A stretch of 64,000 nt of DNA from Anaerolineae bacterium (lineage in GTDB: Bacteria > Chloroflexota > Anaerolineae > 4572-78 > J111): assembly GCA_023382535.1 (NCBI GenBank), contig JAHDWA010000002.1, positions 124,001-188,000 on the forward strand. Direction: 5' to 3'. This document shows, one piece after another, positions 56,052-64,000 of this stretch (positions within the stretch are counted from its first letter, which is position 1; each line of letters opens with the position of its first letter). A program made the position numbers and the translations under genes. A model generated the notes under the pieces. The model was given only the letters and a program-made list of their open reading frames with translations, was not told where the DNA came from and made no database searches.

Positions 56052-58007
56052 ATGCGGCCAGCCAGACCGGTCAAAAAGGTTTTTTTAGCCCTGTTTTTGA
56101 CCGTTATCATCATCAATTTACGGCTCGAACTTCCACCTGTCCAGGCTCAAAACAGTTCGCCAGCACCGATCTTTATCTTGCTGGCCCCCCAACCTAACCC
56201 TGCACCGGCAATGTCCCAGTTACAGGCAGCTATCAAGGCGGGTCAGGGGCAGGCTACCCATACCTTCCCCGGCCAGGCGATTATCGCCCAGGGACCGGCG
56301 AGTATGGCGGCCCAACTTGTCACCCTGCCCGGAGTGGCAGCGGTGTACACCGGTCCGGTTGAACTGGCCACGCTGCCTGTCCATGGGCCAGGCGCCCGGC
56401 GGATTGCGCTTGTCTGGAATAACCTGCTGTCGCCGTCAGCCTCGCCGCTAGACGCGGCTGCTCAGGTTCATGGGGATGAGCCTAATGACGCCTTGACTCC
56501 TCCAGATTGGCCGGCTGAGGACAACCTGAGCGCGGCCGGCGATATTACCCCCGGCTACCTTCAAACAAGCGAGTTTATGGCCGGCTCAGTAGCGGTGGGA
56601 GTCATCCTGGTTGAAAGCAGCGGCCAGGTAGACCCGTCTACCGAAAACTGGACGGACGACGAAAAGGATGTGGTTTTTAGCGAAATTGTGGCTGCCTTAG
56701 AATGGTGGTCTAACCTGGAACCACGGGCGCATCTCAGTTTTGTTTATGACGATCATTTTTCCAACCCGCTGCCCACCGGCTACGAACCTATCACCCGTCC
56801 CTACTTCCACCAGCAGTACTGGATTGCCGACGCGATGGGCGCGCTAGGCTTTCGAGCTTTGTCCTATTTTACCCAGGTGCGCGATTATAATAACCATTTA
56901 CGAGACACGTATCAAACGGATTGGGCTTTTACCATTTTTGTAGTTGATAGCTCCGCTGACCTTGATAATCGCTTTAGTGATGGTCATTTTGCTTATGCAT
57001 ACCTGGGTGGACCATTTTTGGTGATGACATCTGAAAACAATGGTTACGGCCCGACCAACATGGATGCGGTTGCCGCCCACGAAATTGGACATATCTTCCT
57101 GGCTCTGGACCAATATTACTCGGCGGCTCAGCCTTGTACTTCCAGCTCAGGTTATCTCAATATTCAAAATCAGAACAGCCAATTTGGCGCCTGCACCTCT
57201 CATGTTACCAGCATCATGCAGGGGCAGATATACCCCTATTCGATAAAAGCAATTGACCTCTACGCCGCCGGACAGATTGGCTGGCGAGATGGCGACGGCG
57301 ACGGGATTTTTGACCCTTTAGATACCGACCTGCCTATCAATATCAACAGCTTCTCTCAAGCCGGCAATGTGGTAACTGTCACCGGTACAGCCAGGATTAT
57401 TCCGTATCCTTCCCCTGCTCGCGCCGATATAACGATTAATCACTTAACCCAGGTGCAGTATCGGCTGAACCAGGGGAGCTGGCAGCAGGCCAACGCCAGT
57501 GATGGCACATTTGATGGCCTGGCTGAGGTTTATAATTTGACCACACCACCACTGCCTGTGGGTAGTTACACCCTTCAAGTGGCAGCAAAAGACTCGGCCG
57601 GTAATATGTCGGCTGCCTACGCCCGCCAGGTCTTCACCGTGCTTGACCCGGTGGATGGTGGTCTTAACACCGAACTTTACCCGATAAACGGTGTTGCCGC
57701 GAATAATGCGGCGATCACGATCAAGGGGGCCGCTTATCATCTCTCAGGTAATCTGATTACTGGCGTAGAGTACCGAATAAGTGGGAAGGAATGGCAGCCG
57801 GCCCAAGCCACCGATGGGGCGTTTAACAGCAGTTATGAAGCTTTTTCGGCAACCATTGCCCCAAACACATTGTCGTCTGGCCAATACCTGGTTGAAGCCC
57901 GCGCCTATGACAACAGCGGCAGGGTAGAAGCGAATTATGCCAGCAATCAATTTAACATTGGAGCAACCTTGACTACTTTTTTCCCGTTTATTTTCCTGGG
58001 CCAATAG
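56052..58007 (+). CDS. Secreted zinc metalloprotease-like protein
   Basis: 651 aa with a signal peptide (hydrophobic about 9-24, VQAQ). A central domain has the zinc site AAHEIGHIFLALDQY (HEXXH near residue 343), preceded by FSDGHFAYAYLGGPFLVMTS. Two C-terminal beta modules follow (VQYRLNQGSWQQANASDGTF and GVEYRISGKEWQPAQATDGA), each like the Ig-like repeats of surface proteins. It ends in a short hydrophobic stretch. GGAGG precedes the ATG. A protease is likely; substrate unknown. Confidence 0.78.
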   Translation: MRPARPVKKVFLALFLTVIIINLRLELPPVQAQNSSPAPIFILLAPQPNPAPAMSQLQAAIKAGQGQATHTFPGQAIIAQGPASMAAQLVTLPGVAAVYTGPVELATLPVHGPGARRIALVWNNLLSPSASPLDAAAQVHGDEPNDALTPPDWPAEDNLSAAGDITPGYLQTSEFMAGSVAVGVILVESSGQVDPSTENWTDDEKDVVFSEIVAALEWWSNLEPRAHLSFVYDDHFSNPLPTGYEPITRPYFHQQYWIADAMGALGFRALSYFTQVRDYNNHLRDTYQTDWAFTIFVVDSSADLDNRFSDGHFAYAYLGGPFLVMTSENNGYGPTNMDAVAAHEIGHIFLALDQYYSAAQPCTSSSGYLNIQNQNSQFGACTSHVTSIMQGQIYPYSIKAIDLYAAGQIGWRDGDGDGIFDPLDTDLPININSFSQAGNVVTVTGTARIIPYPSPARADITINHLTQVQYRLNQGSWQQANASDGTFDGLAEVYNLTTPPLPVGSYTLQVAAKDSAGNMSAAYARQVFTVLDPVDGGLNTELYPINGVAANNAAITIKGAAYHLSGNLITGVEYRISGKEWQPAQATDGAFNSSYEAFSATIAPNTLSSGQYLVEARAYDNSGRVEANYASNQFNIGATLTTFFPFIFLGQ

Positions 58008-58048
58008 TCAATCTTATTCAGTTAAGACCTGGGGCCAGAAGCGGCTTA

Positions 58049-58771
58049 TTAATCTTCAGGGAAACTTAAGCGATAGCCTACTCCGCGAACATTTTCAATA
58101 CAGTTACCTAACTTCTGGCGAATGGCGTGAATGAACGAACGAACCAAGGCTCCGGCTTCAAGGGAGTCTGTATCCATCCCGTGAGTAACTTTGATCAGCT
58201 CTTGCGGAGAAACGATCTTGCCCTCCTGACGCGCCAGGTATTCCAGCAAAGTAAATTCCCTGGCCGACAGGTTCACCTCTTGATCATTCAACCAAATTTG
58301 GTGGCGATGCAGGTCAATTTTTAACTGCCCCGCAATCAAGAAACGCCGACCTGCTTTAGCCGGGGGATGCAGGTAGGCGCTTGACTGGCGAAGTTGTTGC
58401 GCCCGGCGTAATTTGCCCCGGACAACGGCCAGTAAATCGGCGGCCCGGATAGGCTTGGTAAGATAATCGTCAACTCCTAACTCTTTACCATAACGAATAT
58501 CGCTGTCCAACTTGCGGGCCGTCAAAAAAATGAAGGGAAGCGCTCCCCAGGCCGGATTGTCTCGGACCCGCTCATACAATTGATAGCCGTTAATATCGGG
58601 CATAGCAATATCGGCCAGGATAAGGTCCACGGGCTGCACGGGCAGAATGGCCAGGGCTTCACGCCCATCGCCGGCCGTGATAACTCCGTAGCCTTCGGCC
58701 TCCAGCGCCAGCCGGAGGTTATCCAGCAAATCCGGCTCATCATCTACTACCAAAATTGTGGCTATACTCAT
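58049..58771 (-). CDS. OmpR/PhoB-family response regulator
   Basis: 240 aa. Receiver at 1-120 (TILVVDDEPDLLDNLRLALE, Asp in LILADIAMPDINGYQLY, TKPIRAADL). The winged-helix DNA-binding domain follows at about 145-238 (VNLSAREFTLLEYLARQEGK, SLEAGALVRSFIHAIRQKLG, VRGVGYRLS). Its kinase partner is 3 nt upstream. This is the only DNA-binding response regulator in the window, and OmpR/PhoP proteins bind 11-bp direct repeats, so it is a candidate for the flagellar repeat boxes (inference). Confidence 0.92.
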   Translation of the reverse strand: MSIATILVVDDEPDLLDNLRLALEAEGYGVITAGDGREALAILPVQPVDLILADIAMPDINGYQLYERVRDNPAWGALPFIFLTARKLDSDIRYGKELGVDDYLTKPIRAADLLAVVRGKLRRAQQLRQSSAYLHPPAKAGRRFLIAGQLKIDLHRHQIWLNDQEVNLSAREFTLLEYLARQEGKIVSPQELIKVTHGMDTDSLEAGALVRSFIHAIRQKLGNCIENVRGVGYRLSFPED

Positions 58772-58774
58772 TAT

Positions 58775-60292
58775 TTACTCCTCGTCCAGCAGCGGTAAAT
58801 AGATGGCAAAAATACTGCCCTGGCCCGGTTTAGAAGTAACACCGATGTGCCCGGTGTGTAGTTCAATTAACTCCCGTACAATAGCGAGGCCCAGGCCCGT
58901 TCCCCGGATATTTCCCTGGGTTTTAACCCGGAAGAAACGTTCAAATATACGGGGCAGATCAGTCTGGCTGATACCACAGCCTGTATCTACCACCCGGAAA
59001 GCGGCCCACCGGCCATTTGGGAGATTAGCGCTGTAGGGCCAGCCCTTATGATTGGCTCCTGCTGTAGTGAGACAACGGCACTCACAATTAATCTGCCCGG
59101 TCTCGGGTGTGTATTTAATCCCATTTTCCAGCAGGTTACGGATAACCTGCCGCAACTGGTTCTCATTGCCCCAGACCAGAAATCTCTCGGTGCAGTTTAT
59201 ACTCAGGCCCTGGGCTTTTTCTTGAGCCAGAGGGAGCAGTTTATCCACCTCGTCATGGGCTAATTGAGCCAGGTCAAGGGGTTGGCGTTCCATGGAAACC
59301 CGGCGGTTATCCAGGCGAGATACTTCTAATATCCCGCCAACCAGGTCATTCAGCGTCTGGGCATGTTTCTGGATATCCTGCACCATTTTTCGCCGCCTGT
59401 TTTTGTTCAAGCGATCGTATAGACCATCCAGGTTGTCAGCCAGCAGCGTAATCACCGAAAGAGGTGTACTCAACTCGTGCGAAACATCGGAAACAAATTG
59501 ATCTTTCAAACGTTCCGTTTCCTTTAAAGGAGTGATGTCCCGCTGGACGCTGACAAAACCAACCGGCCGATCACTTTCAGACGCCTGAAACAGGGGGGCG
59601 ACTGTCAGCATAGCCTCGTACAGGGTTCCATCTTTACGGCGGTGCGTGACCTCACCGTGCCAGATTTGGCCGGCCTGGACTGTGGCTTCGATATGGCTAT
59701 AGAAATCTGCTGATTGCCGATCGCTCTGGCAAATCCGCCAATTCTGCCTCAGTAACTCCTTGCCGGTAAAACCGGTCAAGATTATGGTTGCCGGATTGAC
59801 ATACTGAATAATGCCGGCCGGGTCGGTGACGATGACCGCCTCGCCCAGTGCCTCCAGGATAGCCCGGGTGCGGTCTCGTTCATTTTGTAGTTCAAGCGTG
59901 CGCAGCCGGCGCTGGCGGTTGAGCCGGGTAATGGCCCGCACGCGGGCGCGCAATTCAAGCCGGTCAAAAGGTTTGCAGATAAAATCATCAGCGCCTACTT
60001 CGAAACCCCGTAAGCGCGAGTCCCGATCGTCCAGGGCAGTGACCATAATCACCGGCACATCGGCCAACAGGGGATCCAGGCGCAGGCGGCGGCAGACCTC
60101 AAAACCATCCATATCGGGCATCATTACGTCAAGCAGGATTAAATCTGGAACCAATTGAGCCGCCTGGGTTAATGCTTCGGACCCACGGCTGGCAAGAAAC
60201 AGTTCGTAACTTTGATTAGCCAGTAATCCCGCCAGAGTTTCCTGGCTAACCGGATCATCATCCACAATTAAAATCGTACTGGCGGATATCAT
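58775..60292 (-). CDS. Receiver-PAS-histidine kinase paired with the OmpR-type regulator
   Basis: 505 aa. Receiver at about 5-125 (TILIVDDDPVSQETLAGLLA, Asp in LILLDVMMPDMDGFEV), PAS (ALGEAVIVTDPAGIIQYVNP, GFTGKELLRQNW), HisKA (FVSDVSHELSTPLSVITLLA) and HATPase (RNLLENGIKYTPETGQIN, DTGCGISQTDLPRIFERF, GTGLGLAIVREL). ATG 60292 is chosen since AAGGAA lies 8 nt upstream. It should phosphorylate the adjacent regulator, and its own receiver allows input from another kinase. Confidence 0.9.
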   Translation of the reverse strand: MISASTILIVDDDPVSQETLAGLLANQSYELFLASRGSEALTQAAQLVPDLILLDVMMPDMDGFEVCRRLRLDPLLADVPVIMVTALDDRDSRLRGFEVGADDFICKPFDRLELRARVRAITRLNRQRRLRTLELQNERDRTRAILEALGEAVIVTDPAGIIQYVNPATIILTGFTGKELLRQNWRICQSDRQSADFYSHIEATVQAGQIWHGEVTHRRKDGTLYEAMLTVAPLFQASESDRPVGFVSVQRDITPLKETERLKDQFVSDVSHELSTPLSVITLLADNLDGLYDRLNKNRRRKMVQDIQKHAQTLNDLVGGILEVSRLDNRRVSMERQPLDLAQLAHDEVDKLLPLAQEKAQGLSINCTERFLVWGNENQLRQVIRNLLENGIKYTPETGQINCECRCLTTAGANHKGWPYSANLPNGRWAAFRVVDTGCGISQTDLPRIFERFFRVKTQGNIRGTGLGLAIVRELIELHTGHIGVTSKPGQGSIFAIYLPLLDEE

Positions 60293-60522
60293 CTCCAAAG
60301 TTCCTTCGTAACTTATCACTGTTCGCTTTACCCTTCAGTCCGGACCATGTTTCTGGAAATTCTTGCCGAATCTTCCTGTTTTGACTCTAGCACATATGAG
60401 GGGGTGATTATATAGCAGAAATGTTTGAACTATGTTGAGGTTACATAGAAAAAATTTAAAGTCGTAGAAATTCCCTGAAGTTTAACCAATCTCTTCAAAT
60501 TCTACCAAAATTATAGTATAGG

Positions 60523-60531
60523 TGATATAAT
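60523..60531 (+). promoter_or_regulatory. Extended -10 promoter of the multi-PAS kinase
   Basis: TGATATAAT, a perfect extended -10, ends 18 nt before the ATG, giving a very short leader. No TT(T/G/C)A(C/T) repeats at 11-bp period precede it, so it is not one of the flagellar boxes. The rest of the divergent gap 60293-60549 shows no gene. Confidence 0.5.
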
Positions 60532-60549
60532 TGTGGAATTAAATAAGTT

Positions 60550-63500
60550 ATGGCTGAACTGCAAGAGGACCAAAACCTATATAGCCTGCTGCTGGAAAAT
60601 GTTTCCGATGTCATCTGGATTCTGGATCTGGATACGGGTCGTTTTCGCTATGTCAGCCCTTCGGTGCAGCGGCTGCGCGGCTATACCCCAGCCGAGGTGC
60701 TGGAACAGAGCCTGGCCGAGGCCCTGACCCCCGACTCGTTCCAATACTTGCAGCAGGTCCTGCCGCAACGATTGCATAGCTTTCAGCAAGGACAGACAAA
60801 GAGCTATGTTGACGAAATTGGTCAGCCCTGCCGCGATGGTACGATAGTCTGGACTGAGACGACGACCCGCTTTTTTGCCAATGACAACACCGGCCACCTG
60901 GAAGTTTATGGCGTGTCGCGCGACATCAGCGAACGCAAGCAGGCGGAAGAAACCATCCGGCTTAAAGAAGAGTTACTGCAACTGACGGGCGAAATGGCCA
61001 AAGTGGGCGGCTGGGAGTTCGATTCCCTGACATTACAAGGAACGTGGACGGACGAAGTGGCCCGCATCCATGAGCTTGACCCTGGCCAAGAAACCAACGT
61101 TGAACTAGGAGTCAGCTTCTATGTGGGCAACTCACGGGAAAAAATTGAGCAGGCCATCAAGGAAGCGATTGAAAAGGCCCAGCCCTACGATTTAGAGTTA
61201 GAGCTGGTAACGGCGAAGGGTAAGCACAAATGGGTGCGAAGCATGGGTACGCCGATCATCCAAAATGGCAGGGTTGTTAAAGTCAGAGGAATTTTCCAGG
61301 ATATTACCGAGCGTAAGGAGACCGAGCAGGCCCTGCGTGAGAATGAAGAACGACTCCGGCTGGCCCTGACCGTATCGGGAATGGGTGTTTGGGAGCGGGA
61401 ATTGCAAAACGATGCCGTTTTCTGGTCACCTGAGTGTTACGAGATTTTTGGCGTAGAACACTTTGGGGGAACCCTGGAATCTTTCTTGGACTTCATACAT
61501 CCCGATGATATTGTTCCCATGAGGTCGCTAGTAGAACAGGCTCTGGTTAAAAAGGGGAGTTTCGTCGTGGAATTTCGTATCATCCGGCCTGACGGAGTGA
61601 TACGTTGGATATCCAACTTTGGGCGGGTAACTTACGACGCATGCGGTCAGCCATTACGATTGGTCGGCACTGTCCAGGATATTACCGAGCGCAAGCTGGC
61701 TGAGGAGGCGCTGCGCCAGAGTGAGCAAAAATATCGCAGTATTATCGAAAGCTCGGTAGAGGGTATTATGCTGGTAGGCGGGGATGGGGTGGTTCTTGAG
61801 TGGAATCAGGCCCAGGAAGAGATTACCGGGCTGGCGCGAAGTGCTGCTTTAGGCCAACACATCTGGGAGGTGCAGTTTAGCCTGGCCCTGCCCGGCCGGC
61901 AGACGCCGGAAGTTTATGAGCGGATAAAGGCTTTCTATCATCGGCTGTTGAAGACTGGAAAAAAGGAGATGGAGCTCGCTCGCCCACTTGAACAGATAAT
62001 CCAGCATTTAAACGGCGAGCAGCGTTTCGTCCAGGGTATACTTTATCCGATTCCCACCGCCCAGGGCTTCATGTTGACCGGCATGTTCCGCGATATTACC
62101 GATCTCAAGCGCACGGAAAATGTACTGCGCGAGAGTGAGGAGTGGCTGCGCCTGGCCTACGAGGCGGGCGACCTTGGCACGTGGCGGCACGATCTTACCA
62201 CAGGCATGCTCCATCTTGATGCGCGTGCCCGCACCCACTTTGGGTTTGACGCCGGCGCCGTTTTACTGGCAGACCTGCTCACCCGGGTGCATCCCGATGA
62301 CCTGGCTCGGCTCCGGCAAGAGATTGCCGCCTCGCTTGACCCGGCGAGTGACGAGCACTACACCACGGAATATCGAATTATTCATCCCGGCGGCGCAATT
62401 CGATGGGTGTCTATCTATGGGAGAGTTTACTTTGAAGGCGAGGGTTCGGAGCGCCATCCGGTTTTGGGGGTCGGGACAAGCCAGGATATCACTGCCCGCA
62501 AACAGGCCGAAATGGAGCTGAAGGCGGAACGGGCTTCCCTGGCCCGGCGGGTAAAAGAGCGTACTGCCGAGCTTAGCCGGGCCAACGCCGAACTGGCCCA
62601 GGCCATGCGGGCCAAAGACGAGTTTTTGGCCAATATGAGCCACGAACTCCGCACGCCGCTCAACGCCATTCTGGGGCTTTCGGAAAGCTTGCAGGAGGAG
62701 CAGATTTTTGGCTCACTCAACGAGCACCAACTCAAATCGGTCAGGACGATTGAACAGAGCGGCCACCATCTGCTGGAATTGATCAATGATATCCTCGACC
62801 TGGCCAAGATCGAAGCCGGCAAATTGGAACTGCAACCCGAGCTGGTTTCGGTGATAGACGTCTGCCAGGCCAGCCTGGCCTTTGTGAAAGAAACGGCCAG
62901 CAAGAAAAACCAGCAACTCTCTTTCGATTTGAGCGACTGGCAGGTGAACGTGAAGGCTGACCCGCGGCGCTTGAAACAGATTCTGGTCAACCTGTTGAGC
63001 AATGCGGTCAAGTTTACCCCGGTCGGCGGGCGGGTGAGTTTAGAAGTGACGCCTAGCCCGGAGGAGGGCGCCATTCGTTTTGCCGTCCAGGACAATGGCA
63101 TTGGGATTGCGGCCGAAGATATGGCCAAACTGTTCAAACCTTTCATCCAATTGGATGCCAGCCTGTCGCGGCACTTTGAAGGCACCGGGCTTGGCTTAGC
63201 CCTGGTGCGCCGGCTGGCGGACCTGCACGGGGGGAGTGTGAGCGTGGAGAGCGCGGGTGTGCCGGGTCAGGGCAGCCGTTTTACGCTGTCCCTGCCCTGG
63301 GCTGGCCCTGCTGAGATTACGGCCAAGCCCCCCGCTCAGACCACAGAAGGAATCCGTCCCCTCCGTTCCGGGATTGGGCCGGGGGCAACTCCGCCAGAAA
63401 AAAAGGGGACGATTTTGTTGGCTGAGGACAATGAAATGAGCAGCGAGGTCGTCGGCGATTATCTGGAGTATCAAGGCTATCAACTTATCGTCGCCCGTGA

Positions 63501-63768
63501 TGGTCGAGAAGCGTTGCAGCAGGCCGTCGAATGCGAGCCGGATTTGATCCTGATGGACATCCAGATGCCGCTGCTGGATGGGCTGCAAGCCATCCAACAA
63601 CTGCGGGCCAGCTCTCAATTTGCCCGCACGCCGATCATCGCTTTGACGGCCCTGGCCATGCCCGGCGACCGGGAACGCTGCCTGGCGGCTGGGGCGAATG
63701 ACTATATTACCAAACCGGTCAGCTTGAAAGGGCTGGTCGCCACGATTGAGGCGCTATTGGGCGGATGA
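60550..63768 (+). CDS. Multi-PAS hybrid histidine kinase with C-terminal receiver
   Basis: 1,072 aa. Five PAS or PAS-like units in series (from VSDVIWILDLDTGRFRYVSP, several ending in the PAC-type DITERK motif), a short coiled coil, HisKA (MSHELRTPLNAILGLSESLQ, near 696-715), HATPase (NLLSNAVKFTPVGGRVSLEV, GTGLGLALVRRLADLHGGSV), then a receiver at about 952-1072 (ILLAEDNEMSSEVVGDYLEY, Asp near 1001 in LILMDIQMP, TKPVSLKGL). No membrane segment, so a soluble sensor. It would pass phosphate through an HPt protein; one is encoded just downstream. Confidence 0.92.
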   Translation: MAELQEDQNLYSLLLENVSDVIWILDLDTGRFRYVSPSVQRLRGYTPAEVLEQSLAEALTPDSFQYLQQVLPQRLHSFQQGQTKSYVDEIGQPCRDGTIVWTETTTRFFANDNTGHLEVYGVSRDISERKQAEETIRLKEELLQLTGEMAKVGGWEFDSLTLQGTWTDEVARIHELDPGQETNVELGVSFYVGNSREKIEQAIKEAIEKAQPYDLELELVTAKGKHKWVRSMGTPIIQNGRVVKVRGIFQDITERKETEQALRENEERLRLALTVSGMGVWERELQNDAVFWSPECYEIFGVEHFGGTLESFLDFIHPDDIVPMRSLVEQALVKKGSFVVEFRIIRPDGVIRWISNFGRVTYDACGQPLRLVGTVQDITERKLAEEALRQSEQKYRSIIESSVEGIMLVGGDGVVLEWNQAQEEITGLARSAALGQHIWEVQFSLALPGRQTPEVYERIKAFYHRLLKTGKKEMELARPLEQIIQHLNGEQRFVQGILYPIPTAQGFMLTGMFRDITDLKRTENVLRESEEWLRLAYEAGDLGTWRHDLTTGMLHLDARARTHFGFDAGAVLLADLLTRVHPDDLARLRQEIAASLDPASDEHYTTEYRIIHPGGAIRWVSIYGRVYFEGEGSERHPVLGVGTSQDITARKQAEMELKAERASLARRVKERTAELSRANAELAQAMRAKDEFLANMSHELRTPLNAILGLSESLQEEQIFGSLNEHQLKSVRTIEQSGHHLLELINDILDLAKIEAGKLELQPELVSVIDVCQASLAFVKETASKKNQQLSFDLSDWQVNVKADPRRLKQILVNLLSNAVKFTPVGGRVSLEVTPSPEEGAIRFAVQDNGIGIAAEDMAKLFKPFIQLDASLSRHFEGTGLGLALVRRLADLHGGSVSVESAGVPGQGSRFTLSLPWAGPAEITAKPPAQTTEGIRPLRSGIGPGATPPEKKGTILLAEDNEMSSEVVGDYLEYQGYQLIVARDGREALQQAVECEPDLILMDIQMPLLDGLQAIQQLRASSQFARTPIIALTALAMPGDRERCLAAGANDYITKPVSLKGLVATIEALLGG

Positions 63769-63811
63769 ATCAGGCCCTATCAAGTTTATTAGCTTTCGCC
63801 GGCCCCATGCT

Positions 63812-64000
63812 CTACTCGGGGACTTTCTCCCCTTTTTCAATTTCCAGGGCTGGCTTAACCCGGTTAAACTCAATTTCGAGCTGCCTTTGCGTCGCGGCTG
63901 CCTTTTCCAGTTGACCGGTCTTACCTAACGTTTCCAACTCCTCACACAAAGCTGCCAAATAAACAGCTCCCAGGTGGGCGCTGCTTGGTTTTAAGGTGTG
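63812..64000 (-). CDS. C-terminus of an HPt-domain protein, cut by the window edge
   Basis: Sixty-two codons and a TAG stop read on the minus strand from the window end. The translation begins HTLKPSSAHLGAVYLAALCE, the phosphotransfer-domain motif with its histidine at the first visible residue. It then runs through QLEIEFNRVKPALEIEKG. This is the classic HPt C-terminal helix pair. The gene starts outside the window. It is convergent with the multi-PAS hybrid kinase, 43 nt apart, and is a plausible phosphate acceptor. Confidence 0.82.
   Translation of the reverse strand, partial: HTLKPSSAHLGAVYLAALCEELETLGKTGQLEKAAATQRQLEIEFNRVKPALEIEKGEKVPE

Noticed and set aside
60380..60420. A seventh flagellar operator near the divergent kinase genes
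   Set aside because: TTGACTC, 18 nt, GATTATAT mimics the last part, but none of the upstream 11-bp repeats is present and the -10 is out of register.
1..64000. CRISPR arrays, tRNA or rRNA genes, insertion sequences
   Set aside because: No regular direct repeats with unique spacers, no tRNA-like cloverleaf with CCA context that I could recognise, no rRNA sequence and no transposase were found.

Overview
The window is the flagellum and chemosensory locus of a motile bacterium with no sign of a lipopolysaccharide outer membrane. It encodes nearly a full flagellar basal body, export gate, ATPase complex, switch, motor, rod, hook and hook-filament junction. I find no flgH or flgI (L and P ring), no flgA and no FlgJ-type protein. 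One secreted protein carries an LPVTG-membrane-basic-tail sorting signal. Long Pro/Thr linkers and zinc-ribbon cyclase-AAA regulators are typical of Chloroflexota, so I infer a flagellated Chloroflexota (Anaerolineae or Ardenticatenia type). This is inference, since no rRNA or core phylogenetic marker is present. Flagellin, FliD, FliS, CheA, receptors and ribosomal genes lie outside the window.

Layout. 1-4968 (minus): flgM-flgN-flgK-flgL, then fliW-csrA. 4994-16379 (minus): fliR-flhB-HDOD-flhA-flhF-flhG-small membrane protein-fliA-SwrB-like-LPVTG protein-flgF-flgG. 16406-24470 (plus): an accessory regulatory block (HD-GYP, adenylate cyclase-AAA, CheY-solute-binding-CheW fusion, DUF169 protein, TusE/DsrC-cysteine desulfurase fusion) that separates fliR from fliQ/fliP. 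24493-31331 (minus): flbD-motA-motB-fliL-fliM-fliN-fliO-small protein-fliP-fliQ-response regulator. 31348-36952 (plus): glycosidase-flgC-fliE-fliF-fliG-fliH. 36973-40732 (plus): phosphoesterase-fliI-fliJ-lytic transglycosylase-flgB. 40734-52446 (plus): fliK-flgD-TIGR02530-like-flgE, a second FliK-like protein, an FlhB C-terminal homologue, a tandem glycosidase and a large lipoprotein. 52583-64000: a cluster of histidine kinases, an OmpR-type regulator, two other exported proteins and the tail of an HPt protein.

The most striking signal is non-coding. Six flagellar operons (fliW-csrA, fliR, flbD-mot, glycosidase-flgC, phosphoesterase-fliI, fliK) each start with the same 66-bp element: four direct repeats of TT(T/G/C)A(C/T) at exactly 11-bp period, then (in five of six) TG or GC, a fixed 18-bp spacer and a -10 box, mostly an extended one (TGNTAWAWT). 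It resembles the four-repeat boxes bound by PhoP/OmpR winged-helix response regulators, and implies one master activator for early flagellar genes. The late flgM operon instead has a promoter identical to the textbook sigma-28 consensus (TAAAGTTT-N11-GCCGATAA), and a near match precedes the HD-GYP block. So the sequence itself shows a two-tier hierarchy: repeat-box operons build the hook-basal body and FliA, then FliA/FlgM control late and signalling genes, with FliW/CsrA as a post-transcriptional layer.

Two further novelties stand out. First, a three-gene set couples a cytoplasmic NrtA/SsuA-type binding domain to CheY and CheW and sits beside a sulfur-carrier/cysteine desulfurase fusion. Second, clan GH-A glycosidases are embedded in the rod and hook operons; one lacks a signal peptide and may be a flagellum-exported wall-remodelling enzyme.
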